From NCBI GenBank assembly GCA_900754275.1, contig CAAECF010000079.1:1-30020 (forward strand): 30,020 bases of DNA. The letters are read 5' to 3'. Made by a program: the position numbers and the translations under genes. The notes beneath the pieces were generated by a model, which was not told where the DNA came from, did not search any database, and saw only the letters and a program-made list of their open reading frames with translations. The DNA comes from an uncultured Collinsella sp. GTDB taxonomy: Bacteria; Actinomycetota; Coriobacteriia; Coriobacteriales; Coriobacteriaceae. Shown here piece after piece: positions 1 to 6,479 of this stretch; within the stretch, counting starts at the first letter, position 1, and every line of letters starts with the position of its first letter.

Positions 1-22
1 GGGCACGGAATTTAAACGGCTG

Positions 23-54
23 AAAAAGGGGCATCGACCTGCGCCGATGCCCCT
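23..54 (-). terminator. Intrinsic terminator, minus strand
   Basis: A 10-bp perfect stem (AGGGGCATCG at 27-36 with CGATGCCCCT at 45-54) is followed on the minus strand by a run of T residues (the A run at 23-27). It would stop transcription coming from the right, as a second stop behind the hairpin at 147-184. Confidence 0.55.
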
Positions 55-91
55 AAAGTAGACACACATTTTGTCCTATAAGCCTGCCTAG

Positions 92-121
92 AAAGGACCC
101 GCAGCTTGCGGGTCCTTTTTT
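92..121 (+). terminator. Intrinsic terminator, plus strand
   Basis: A 12-bp perfect stem (AAAGGACCCGCA at 92-103 with TGCGGGTCCTTT at 107-118) with a 3-nt loop runs into a T tract at 116-121. It probably ends a plus-strand gene lying left of the window. Confidence 0.75.
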
Positions 122-146
122 ATGACTGTGCCGGGGTGCGTAACAT

Positions 147-184
147 AAAAAACCGAGCCCTGCACATAGTGGCGCAGAACTCGG
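147..184 (-). terminator. Intrinsic terminator of the nitroreductase gene
   Basis: On the minus strand, an interrupted stem (CCGAG/CTCGG outside, CTGC/GCAG inside) is followed by six T residues (A run at 147-152). It lies about 50 nt downstream of the nitroreductase stop codon and is correctly oriented for it. Confidence 0.6.
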
Positions 185-232
185 CGAACGGGTGAGCGGT
201 CAAGGGTAGGTTTTAAGGCATGTCCCAAAAAT

Positions 233-763
233 CTACTTGAGGAGGAAGTTGGAGAGGGGAATGGTGCGGGCCTCGCGATGCTCGGGATCGGCGATGTGGT
301 CGGCGGGATAGCCACAGACGAGCATGTGATAGGGATAGACGCCCTCGGGCAGGTTGAACTGCTCGCGGGCTAGCTCGGGCTTAAAATGGCATACCCAGCA
401 CGTTCCCAGACCTTGCTCCTCGGCCTCCATCATCATCTGATCGCAAACAATCGAGGTGTCGATGGCACTCGAGTTCATCTGGTCATAGGGGCGAACCCAA
501 GCGTCGCCGGTAACGCTGCAAATAAGGAAGACAAGCGGAGCCCCAAAGATGGACCCATCACGAGCAAACCGAGGCTGACAAGCAGCAGCCTTCTCCAACA
601 GCTCAGGCGTATCCAGCACCATCACACGGGCTGGATGATTATTACAAGCAGAAGGAGCAATACGCCCAGCCTCAACAATGGCATCCACAACAGTTTGCTC
701 AACAGAACGATTCTCAAACTCGCGACAAGAATACCGAGACCGAGCCAGATCCAAATAAGACAT
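233..763 (-). CDS. Nitroreductase family protein
   Basis: A 176-residue FMN-dependent nitroreductase-fold protein. Visible motifs are RYSCREF near the N-terminus (the usual R-x-S-x-R-x-F), APSACNNHPAR (the flavin-binding PSA-x-N segment) and EEQGLGTCWV, typical of the second half of the family. The start is the ATG at 763, preceded by GGAGGG; the reading frame stays open for 22 more codons upstream, but that part is hydrophobic and unlike the family. The family reduces nitro compounds, quinones or flavins with NAD(P)H; the substrate cannot be told. The first half uses many T-ending codons, unlike the second half and the neighbours. It appears monocistronic, with a terminator at 147-184 and a TTTGG-rich leader upstream. 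Confidence 0.85.
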   Translation of the reverse strand: MSYLDLARSRYSCREFENRSVEQTVVDAIVEAGRIAPSACNNHPARVMVLDTPELLEKAAACQPRFARDGSIFGAPLVFLICSVTGDAWVRPYDQMNSSAIDTSIVCDQMMMEAEEQGLGTCWVCHFKPELAREQFNLPEGVYPYHMLVCGYPADHIADPEHREARTIPLSNFLLK

Positions 764-789
764 ACAAGCCCTCCAACAATTAAAAATCA

Positions 790-930
790 AACAAACCCAA
801 AGTAACCCAAACAGTACCCAAAGCAGCAATCAGCCAAACGCTCATCAAGGGCCAAAGTGTCCGAACGGGTACCAAAGGTCCCTTCAGCCAAACCCCCATC
901 GCGCTACAACTATCAGCCAAAGTTCCCAAT
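790..930 (-). repeat. TTTGG-rich degenerate repeats in the leader of the nitroreductase gene
   Basis: On the plus strand, CCAAA words recur at about 796, 817, 834, 851, 871, 887 and 916. On the minus strand they read TTTGG, three of them within TTTGGCTGA. Spacing is roughly 16 to 28 nt. The stretch lies directly upstream of the minus-strand nitroreductase start. No protein-coding gene is supported here. Confidence 0.4.
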
Positions 931-943
931 GGTGGTACGTAAG

Positions 944-1025
944 GCGAAGGGCCGGCCACGGTTTACTTTCGAACGACTCTGCAAAGCAGCCGGAGTGAGA
1001 AAGCAAACCGTGGCCGGCCCTTCGC
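944..1025. repeat. Long inverted repeat with inner hairpin (82 bp)
   Basis: Two 27-nt arms (944-970 and 999-1025) are inverted copies with a single mismatch; the core is GGCCGGCCACGGTTT. The 28-nt loop folds again: ACTC (976-979) with GAGT (993-996), or CTGC (979-982) with GCAG (986-989). It lies 21 nt past the stop codon of the DUF47 gene. No T run follows on either strand, so it is not a classical terminator; it could be a REP- or MITE-like element. Confidence 0.75.
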
Positions 1026-1046
1026 CGCCGGGACACGTACCCCCAA

Positions 1047-1670
1047 TTAACTGTTCTTCATGACGATCGAATCCACGACATCGGCCACATTCTCGCAGCA
1101 GTCGGCGCAGTACTCCAGAAAGGCGTACACGTCACGCCAAGCGATGACCTCGAGCGGGTCCTTGCCGTTAACGTGCAGGTTACGCATGGCGTTGATGTAG
1201 AGTTCGTCTGCCTCGGACTCGATGGTGTTGATCTGGATGACGAGCTCGCGCAGCGTTTTGGACTTGCGGTAGTTGGGAAGCTCGACCATAAGGTCCTTCA
1301 TGGCGCGGCAGGCATCGGTTACCTTGTGGGCGATGACGATGGCGTCGGGATGGATGCTCTGAATGTTGGTGAAGTAGACGCGCTGCACGACGCCCTCGAT
1401 GCGGTCGAGCACGGTGTCGAGTGAGCAGCTCATCAGATCCAGATCCTCGCGTTCGAGCGGGGTGATAAAGGCGGTGAGCAAGGCGTCTTCGAGCTCATGG
1501 TGCTTCTTGTCTGCCGCATGCTCAATCGCATGCATCTCCTCGAGCATGCCGTGGATCTGCGCGGGGTCAAAGTTCTCAAAAATCTTGATGAGCAACTCTG
1601 CGGCCTGGACGGCAAGGTCGGCGCAGGCGACGTAGTTGTCAAAGTAGAACGAATCGGGTTTCTTTGCCAT
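1047..1670 (-). CDS. DUF47 / PhoU-like phosphate transport accessory protein
   Basis: A 207-residue, almost wholly helical, soluble protein of the DUF47 (Pit accessory protein, PhoU-like) family. Features seen are the heptad-like EEMHAIEHAADKKHHELED segment near residues 44-62 and the repeated acidic helices ESEADELY and ENVADVVDSIV, which in PhoU-like folds face bound metal ions. An AAAGGA ribosome binding site sits 7 nt before the ATG. It is the second gene of a pair, 67 nt behind the phosphate permease. In this family the protein is encoded with low-affinity phosphate (PiT) carriers and is thought to modulate them. No unusual feature is seen. Confidence 0.88.
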   Translation of the reverse strand: MAKKPDSFYFDNYVACADLAVQAAELLIKIFENFDPAQIHGMLEEMHAIEHAADKKHHELEDALLTAFITPLEREDLDLMSCSLDTVLDRIEGVVQRVYFTNIQSIHPDAIVIAHKVTDACRAMKDLMVELPNYRKSKTLRELVIQINTIESEADELYINAMRNLHVNGKDPLEVIAWRDVYAFLEYCADCCENVADVVDSIVMKNS

Positions 1671-1737
1671 GGGTGGGTCCTTTCGAGGCGAAGACGGGTG
1701 GGCGAGGTATTGCGGTCCGGATGGACGCTCAGCGTGG

Positions 1738-2787
1738 CTAGAGGAACATCATGAACAGCTTGGCCATGACAAAGCTGATGAGTCCGCAGGCGGGGAAGGT
1801 GAAGAACCAGGTGAACATCATGTCCTTGACCACGCCGAAGTTGATGGCCGAGAGGCGCTTGACGGCGCCGACGCCCATGATGGCGCAGGTTTTGATGTGC
1901 GTGGAGGACACGGGGATGCCGGTAAGGGTGGCAAGTAGCAGGTTCGCGGCGCCCGCGAGGTCGGCAGAGAAGCCCTGATACTTCTCGAGCTTAACCATGC
2001 TCTGGCCGACGGACTTGATGATGCGCTCGCCGCCCACGCTGGTGCCGATGCCCATGGTGGCCGAGCACAGCAGCATGATCCAGATGGGGATGCCGGCGTC
2101 GCCGACGCTCGTCTGCCCGCTGGCGAAGGCCACGCCTAAAAAGAGCACGCCGATGAACTTCTGTCCATCCTGCGCGCCGTGCATAAAGCTCATGGCCGCA
2201 GCGCTCGCGATCTGAGCGTATTTAAAGAAGACATTGGCACGTCGTCTGTTGGCGGCGGCGAAAAGAATCGAGACGAGCTTGCACAGGACCCAGCCCATGA
2301 CAAAACCCAGGCCGATGGAGAGCGCCAGGCCGTAGATGACCTTCATCCACTCGTGGACGTTGACGCTGCTCGCGCCGCCGAGGGCGATGGCGGCACCGGT
2401 CAGGCCGGCGATAAGGCTGTGGCTTTGCGAGGTGGGGATGCCAAAACGCGATGCCGTGGCACCGTAGACGACGATGGAGAACAGCGCCGCGCAGAGGCAC
2501 GCGAGCGCCATGGTGCTGTTTCCGCCAAAGTCGACGATATGTGAGATGGTGTTGGCGACGCTCGCGTTAAAGTGCGTCATGATGAGCACGCCGAGGAAGT
2601 TGAATGCGGCGCTCATGAGAATGGCGGCGCGGGCGGGCATGCAACGCGTAGTGACGCAGGTCGCGATGGCGTTGGGCGCGTCGGTCCATCCATTGACGAA
2701 GATGGCGCCGAGCGCGAGGATCACGGTGACGGCAAGGACTGGGTTCGACACAATTTGGCCGAGGAAGGTTGAGAACGTTACGTCCAT
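1738..2787 (-). CDS. Inorganic phosphate transporter, PiT family
   Basis: A 349-residue polytopic membrane protein. It carries both duplicated PiT signatures: GWTDAPNAIAT (residues 33-43, in place of G-x-N-D-x-x-N-A) and GAQDGQKFIG (204-213). Each half also has its serine-rich re-entrant segment: GIPTSQSHS (116-124) and GIPVSSTH (290-297). The family imports inorganic phosphate, or a metal-phosphate complex, with H+ or Na+. The length is at the short end of the range. The start is the ATG at 2787, with a modest GAGAAAG site. The DUF47 gene lies 67 nt downstream and probably forms one operon. Upstream on the same strand is an unexplained perfect AGGAGGTGAT at about 2842-2851. Confidence 0.93.
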   Translation of the reverse strand: MDVTFSTFLGQIVSNPVLAVTVILALGAIFVNGWTDAPNAIATCVTTRCMPARAAILMSAAFNFLGVLIMTHFNASVANTISHIVDFGGNSTMALACLCAALFSIVVYGATASRFGIPTSQSHSLIAGLTGAAIALGGASSVNVHEWMKVIYGLALSIGLGFVMGWVLCKLVSILFAAANRRRANVFFKYAQIASAAAMSFMHGAQDGQKFIGVLFLGVAFASGQTSVGDAGIPIWIMLLCSATMGIGTSVGGERIIKSVGQSMVKLEKYQGFSADLAGAANLLLATLTGIPVSSTHIKTCAIMGVGAVKRLSAINFGVVKDMMFTWFFTFPACGLISFVMAKLFMMFL

Positions 2788-3002
2788 ATATGGGCTTTCT
2801 CGAAGTTTGCAGGCACGTTACAAAAACATGATAAATCGTATCACCTCCTGTGGGTTTCTTTACCGAGTTCTGATGGGAGAAGTGATTTTTTTGGCACTAA
2901 CATTGAACATTAGCCCTGTTGACCGCGGGTGTTCTTTTTGCTAACACGCCATGAGGACATGCGCGCGCGTCCCAACATCCCAAAATCACAGTCTGTTCGC
3001 TT

Positions 3003-3008
3003 TACAAT
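3003..3008 (+). promoter_or_regulatory. Candidate -10 box ahead of the small unknown gene
   Basis: TACAAT at 3003-3008 would place transcription start near 3015, close to the in-frame ATG at 3017. No convincing -35 box is seen. If real, the mRNA would be leaderless or nearly so. Confidence 0.35.
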
Positions 3009-3037
3009 ATGCAAACATGCGTTCGATAATAGGGGAC

Positions 3038-3376
3038 ATGGAATATCGACAGACAGACGGCAAAACTCGGCGCGTGCACAAGCAGTATGTGGACGTCGTG
3101 GCCCGCATCCTCGCGGGCGGACAAGTCGTGCCGGTTACCGTCTGCTGGGTCGACGGCCGCTGTTTTACGATTGACGAGATTGTCTCGTCCACCGGTTTTG
3201 GCCTAACGGTTCACGGCATTCGTACGGCGACCTATAAGGTTCGTTTTGGCGGGCATGCGACCGAACTGTATCTGGAAGAACAGGCGCGCGAGCGACCGGA
3301 TGGCTCGCAGGCTCATCTGATGCGTTGGTGGGTGTGGGCATTCGACCGTACACTTGAGAGTGAACGCCGCAGGTAA
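3038..3376 (+). CDS. Conserved-looking small protein of unknown function
   Basis: About 112 residues from the ATG at 3038, which has AGGGG just 2 nt upstream; an in-frame ATG at 3017 would add seven residues and could be a leaderless start. The protein is soluble, Arg- and Val-rich in its first half, and shows alternating beta-like stretches (YVDVVARIL, VVPVTVCWVDGRCFTIDEIV, RTATYKVRFGGHATELYLEE) and a Trp-rich C-terminal segment (MRWWVWAFD). That layout suggests a small beta-sheet domain. I do not recognise the family with certainty. It is followed by a terminator and the Bax-inhibitor-1 gene in the same direction. Confidence 0.6.
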   Translation: MEYRQTDGKTRRVHKQYVDVVARILAGGQVVPVTVCWVDGRCFTIDEIVSSTGFGLTVHGIRTATYKVRFGGHATELYLEEQARERPDGSQAHLMRWWVWAFDRTLESERRR

Positions 3377-3394
3377 GAGTGCGCGGCATTCGGG

Positions 3395-3400
3395 TACAAT
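3395..3400 (+). promoter_or_regulatory. Candidate -10 box for the Bax-inhibitor-1 gene
   Basis: TACAAT lies at 3395-3400, about 60 nt before the start codon. Transcription from it would pass through the hairpin at 3423-3446 before reaching the gene. The -35 region is not evident. Confidence 0.3.
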
Positions 3401-3422
3401 GGCAGGAATCTTGTCATCTGCT

Positions 3423-3446
3423 GTGCCGTCTTTCACGGCACTTTTT
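3423..3446 (+). terminator. Intrinsic terminator 13 nt before a start codon
   Basis: A 7-bp stem (GTGCCGT at 3423-3429 with ACGGCAC at 3435-3441) with a 5-nt loop is followed by TTTTT (3442-3446). It can end the upstream small gene, but it sits only 13 nt before the next start codon and so would also lie in the leader of any transcript starting at the -10 box at 3395. Confidence 0.65.
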
Positions 3447-3459
3447 GAAAGGACGAAGT

Positions 3460-4155
3460 ATGAACGATATCCAGGGCTATCAGAACGGCCCCATCGAAAC
3501 CGGCGCAAGCCGTGCCAAGGAGATGTCGCCGCGCGCGTACAACCTTGTCATGTCTGCCCTGATCTTTTTGGGCTTTTGCGCCATGGGCGCCGGTGCTTAC
3601 TTTACGAGCACCATGTCGTTTGCGCGCATGATGATGAGCGGCGCCGCTTTGCCGCTGGTCTTTGGCTCATTTATTTTGACCATCGTCGGCATGGTCATGA
3701 TGTCGGCCGCTGCCAGCAAACAGTCCGTGGGCCTGTCACTCGTGGGCTACGTGGTCTTTGCGAGCACCTTTGGCCTGACGGCGTCGTTTGGTCTTGCCAA
3801 CTACGACCTGCCTACCATTAACACCGCCTTTATCGCCACGGCCGCCATCACCTTTGTCTTTGGTGCGCTGGGCGTGACCTTCCCCAAGTTCTTCCAGCGT
3901 GTGTATGGCATTGGTTTTGGCATCCTGCTTGCCACGATTCTGGTCGAGATCGTGCTGATGTTCATGGGCGTTTCGCAGTCCATCACCGACCTGATCGTGA
4001 TTGTGGTGTTCGCCGGCTTCATCGGCTACGACACCTATGTGGCAACGACGGTGCCGCCCACGCTGCCCAACGCCGTGCTTATGGCATCCAACCTGTTCGT
4101 GGACATCATCAACGTGTTCCTGCGCATTCTGAACATCCTTGGTCGTCGCGACTAG
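3460..4155 (+). CDS. Bax inhibitor-1 / YccA family membrane protein
   Basis: A 231-residue integral membrane protein with about seven hydrophobic segments, from residue 28 onward. The family resemblance is clearest in the last third: the run ending GFIGYDTYVATTV, then an amphipathic end containing ASNLFVDIINVFLRILNILGRRD, matching the usual YDTQ and LFLNIFLRLL pattern of YbhL/YccA/BI-1 proteins. The start is the ATG at 3460 after AAAGGA; the frame is open further upstream, but that part overlaps the terminator. Members are proton- or calcium-linked membrane proteins and YccA restrains the protease FtsH; no specific role can be assigned here. A terminator follows at 4202-4227. Confidence 0.88.
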   Translation: MNDIQGYQNGPIETGASRAKEMSPRAYNLVMSALIFLGFCAMGAGAYFTSTMSFARMMMSGAALPLVFGSFILTIVGMVMMSAAASKQSVGLSLVGYVVFASTFGLTASFGLANYDLPTINTAFIATAAITFVFGALGVTFPKFFQRVYGIGFGILLATILVEIVLMFMGVSQSITDLIVIVVFAGFIGYDTYVATTVPPTLPNAVLMASNLFVDIINVFLRILNILGRRD

Positions 4156-4201
4156 TACCAAATTGCAGCGGTGCTTGCCGTGCGCGCAACTCGATACGAA
4201 A

Positions 4202-4227
4202 GGCGGTCCTTCGGGGCCGTCTTTTTT
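4202..4227 (+). terminator. Intrinsic terminator of the Bax-inhibitor-1 gene
   Basis: GGCGGTCC (4202-4209) pairs with GGGCCGTC (4214-4221), with a G-T wobble and one mismatch, around a TTCG loop. Six T residues follow (4222-4227). Confidence 0.75.
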
Positions 4228-4293
4228 GTGTGCGGCGGGGTATCATGGATGGGAAAAGCCGATAGCGGCAGAGACCGAGAAAGGTGACCACTT

Positions 4294-5412
4294 ATGGCAG
4301 ACGTCGACAACAGGAACCGTAACCGCAGGCCTAATCGCGCGGGACAGCCCAATCCCAAGCGCGAGGCGCGTGCCAAGGCCGCCGAGCGTCACGTAGCGAC
4401 TGTGTCCGAAGCGTGCGCCAAGGATATTGAGCGCTCGCTTGCCGGCGTGCGTGAGTTCGATGGCATGCCTGCTGGATTTGTCGCGGCGATGAAGGCTAAG
4501 GCCCAAGCGGCCGACACTGCCGAGGAACAGCTTGCCGAGGAGTCTGAGGCCGCTGAGGTTGCATCCGCCGAGACCGAGGTTGCGGCCGAGCCTGCACCCG
4601 CCGAGGAGGCCACGGAGGCCGAGTCCGCGCCTGCCGCCGAAAAGCCCGCTCCGGTCCTGCCCGAGGTCACCGTGCTCGACGCCTCTGCCACGCAGGCCAT
4701 TCTGGATAACGGCCGAGGCTACGCGCAGTTCTGTGACATGGCCGTGCTTGCCTTTGCCTCGTTCACCAACCCGGGCGGTGGCTACATCCAGGGCTATCTG
4801 GGCCAGGAGGCCACGCTCTGTGCCGATTCGTACCTGTACAACGTGCTCGATAAGCAGCGCAAATGGTACGGCGAGAACCGTCGTCGCAACATCAACTGCG
4901 AGCTTTACCGCAACCGTGCGCTGATGGTGCCTGCGGTGCGCTTCGACCGCAATCACGTACATGCATATGCTGACGTGATCGTTGCCGCCGCGCCCAACGC
5001 CAAGCGCGCTCGCCAGGAGTATCGCGTGGGTGACGATGCCTTGCTGGATGCCCTGCGCGATCGCATCCGCTTTGTGCTTGCCATCTGCGATGAGCTGGGT
5101 CGCGAGAAGCTCGTGCTGGGCGCTTGGGGCTGCGACAACAACGGCTTTGACGCCGAGGCCGTGGCTGAGCTCTTCCGCAAGGAGCTTGCGTCGGGCGACT
5201 TCAAGGTCAAGCAGGTGTTTTTTGCCGTGCCCTCTACGCGCTGGGATGAGGACTTCGCCAAGTTTGAGCACGTGTTGGCAAGCTTCCCCGAGTGTAACGA
5301 GGAGTCCTATGCTCAGGTGGCCGCCCGCGCCGCGGCCGCCCGTGCCGCCGAGCAGGCTCAGGCCGCTGCTGAGGACGATGAGGATGACGACGACTGGCGC
5401 AAGTACCTGTAA
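4294..5412 (+). CDS. TIGR02452-type PARG-like macrodomain protein with altered active site
   Basis: 372 residues in three parts. Residues 1-65 are basic and Arg/Asn-rich, then helical. Residues 66-120 form a low-complexity Ala/Glu/Pro linker. Residues 122-330 form a macrodomain like TIGR02452 / microbial poly(ADP-ribose) glycohydrolase: NPGGG at 159-163, GQEATLCADSYLY at 170-182 and LGAWGCDNNGF at 275-285. A second Ala-rich acidic tail ends in DDEDDDDWRKYL. Bacterial-type PARG uses the signature GGG-X6-8-QEE, whose second Glu is catalytic; here it reads GGG-X7-QEA, so that Glu is missing. ADP-ribose binding may persist without hydrolysis. The start ATG at 4294 follows AAAGG. It is a single gene with its own terminator. 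Confidence 0.8.
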   Translation: MADVDNRNRNRRPNRAGQPNPKREARAKAAERHVATVSEACAKDIERSLAGVREFDGMPAGFVAAMKAKAQAADTAEEQLAEESEAAEVASAETEVAAEPAPAEEATEAESAPAAEKPAPVLPEVTVLDASATQAILDNGRGYAQFCDMAVLAFASFTNPGGGYIQGYLGQEATLCADSYLYNVLDKQRKWYGENRRRNINCELYRNRALMVPAVRFDRNHVHAYADVIVAAAPNAKRARQEYRVGDDALLDALRDRIRFVLAICDELGREKLVLGAWGCDNNGFDAEAVAELFRKELASGDFKVKQVFFAVPSTRWDEDFAKFEHVLASFPECNEESYAQVAARAAAARAAEQAQAAAEDDEDDDDWRKYL

Positions 5413-5438
5413 ACGGTGCGCGTGATGCGACATGCCGA

Positions 5439-5470
5439 GCCGGCGGGAGGGCTGCTCCCGTCGGCTTTTT
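5439..5470 (+). terminator. Intrinsic terminator of the macrodomain gene
   Basis: GCCGGCGGGAG (5439-5449) pairs with CTCCCGTCGGC (5455-5465), with one G-T wobble, followed by TTTTT at 5466-5470. It ends 19 nt before the next start codon. Confidence 0.85.
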
Positions 5471-5489
5471 ACTAAAGGAAGGGCTTACG

Positions 5490-6149
5490 ATGAAAAACGT
5501 TCTGTGCTTTGGTGACAGCAATACCTATGGCTACGATCCGGCAGGTATGCGCGACGGCACCGCGGTGCGCTATGCGCACGATGTGCGCTGGTGCGGCGTG
5601 GCACAGCGTGACCTGGGCGAGGACTGGCACGTAATTGAGGAAGGCTTAAACGGCCGCACGACGGTGCGCGACGATATGTGCCATCTGGATACTAATCTCA
5701 ACGGTATTCGCGCGTTGCCGATGCTGCTCGAGGCCCATAAGCCGCTGGATGCGATCGTGATTATGCTGGGCACCAACGACTGCAAGACGGTCTTTAACGT
5801 GACAGCTTCCGATATCGCCCGTGGCGCCATGGCGCTGATTCGCGCTGTCCGCGCGTTTCCGTGGACCGACGCCGCGCCCTGCCCGCGCATTCTGCTGATG
5901 GCGCCTATCAAGATCAAGCCGCAGATCGCCGATGTGTATATGACCGACTTTGACGAGCACTCCGTCGAGGCCTCGGAGCATTTTGCCGAATACTATGCGT
6001 ATGTTGCCGAACAGTTTGGCTGCGACTTTTTGAATGCCGCCGATTTTGCCGAGCCGGGCGATATCGATTATCTGCACATGATGCCGGAAAGCCACGAGAG
6101 CCTCGGCCATGCCGTGGCAGCCAAGCTCAAAGAGATGATCGGAGAGTAG
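5490..6149 (+). CDS. SGNH/GDSL-type hydrolase (esterase/acyltransferase family)
   Basis: 219 residues. Block I is FGDSNTYG with nucleophile Ser10. Block II is EGLNGRTT (51-58). Block III is LGTNDCK (93-99), with the oxyanion Asn96. The C-terminal Asp-His part is probably DYLH (D193, H196), as D-x-x-H in the family; HESLGH follows. The order and spacing match the arylesterase-like branch that includes the Mycobacterium smegmatis acyltransferase, with FGDSN in place of FGDSL. No signal peptide is seen, so it is cytoplasmic. The substrate is unknown. AAGGAAGGG precedes the ATG. The array of palindromic units follows downstream. Confidence 0.9.
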   Translation: MKNVLCFGDSNTYGYDPAGMRDGTAVRYAHDVRWCGVAQRDLGEDWHVIEEGLNGRTTVRDDMCHLDTNLNGIRALPMLLEAHKPLDAIVIMLGTNDCKTVFNVTASDIARGAMALIRAVRAFPWTDAAPCPRILLMAPIKIKPQIADVYMTDFDEHSVEASEHFAEYYAYVAEQFGCDFLNAADFAEPGDIDYLHMMPESHESLGHAVAAKLKEMIGE

Positions 6150-6204
6150 TACGGTCCAAAGCAGTACAAAAGTTCCCCTTGCGGTGGCTTGTTTCGTTGG
6201 TTTG

Positions 6205-6421
6205 TCTTGATCTGTAACAGCTGTAAGGCCGAAAGCGGGCTAGATGTTACAGATTGAGATTATTTAGGTCGATATCGGTCGTTTGTCTCGATCTGTAACA
6301 TCTAGGGTCGATTTTGCCGAGTTACTGTTACAGATCGAGATTTTCTTCTCAGCGGAATTTGAATGTCCCAATCTGTAACAGGTGGGCCGAAAAAATGGAC
6401 TCTAACTGTTACAGATCGAGA
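6205..6421. repeat. Array of three palindromic units with an 81-bp period
   Basis: ATCTGTAACA occurs at 6210-6219, 6291-6300 and 6371-6380. Its reverse complement TGTTACAGAT occurs at 6245-6254, 6326-6335 and 6407-6416. Left arms repeat every 81 and 80 bp, right arms every 81 and 81 bp. Each pair encloses 25 or 26 nt carrying a loose GGYCGA core. The middle unit has perfect 15-bp arms (TCTCGATCTGTAACA). The array fills most of the 330-nt gap between the convergent SGNH hydrolase and thiD genes. A similar CCCCTTTGCGGTGG-like stretch stands on each side (about 6175 and 6453). No T tracts follow the hairpins. Confidence 0.9.
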
Positions 6422-6431
6422 TGTTTGTGGG

Positions 6432-6468
6432 AACCGCCGCAAAGGTGCCTGTCCCCTTTGCGGTGGTT
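6432..6468. repeat. 14-bp hairpin beside the array
   Basis: AACCGCCGCAAAGG (6432-6445) pairs with CCTTTGCGGTGGTT (6455-6468) with one wobble. It sits 12 nt beyond the thiD stop codon. No T run follows on the minus strand, so its use as a thiD terminator is uncertain. Confidence 0.5.
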
Positions 6469-6479
6469 TGGGATGGGGC

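Noticed and set aside
386..805. 139-codon plus-strand frame
   Set aside because: It is antisense to the nitroreductase gene, whose motifs and ribosome binding site are clear.
857..1063. 68-codon plus-strand ORF with charged sequence
   Set aside because: It runs through the long palindrome at 944-1025, has no ribosome binding site, and its sequence follows the repeat.
2820..2851. Minus-strand AGGAGGTGAT followed by an ATG and a 3-codon ORF before the phosphate permease gene
   Set aside because: The SD to ATG spacing is too long (13 nt) and the ORF is only MFL-stop; probably chance, although the perfect SD is curious.
4243..5433. 396-codon minus-strand frame
   Set aside because: It is antisense to the macrodomain gene and its Ala/Glu linker; repetitive LGLG composition, no start signal.
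6205..6421. Possible CRISPR array
   Set aside because: The repeated words alternate in orientation, the interval between pairs is itself similar between units, and no cas genes are nearby. It is a palindromic repeat array.
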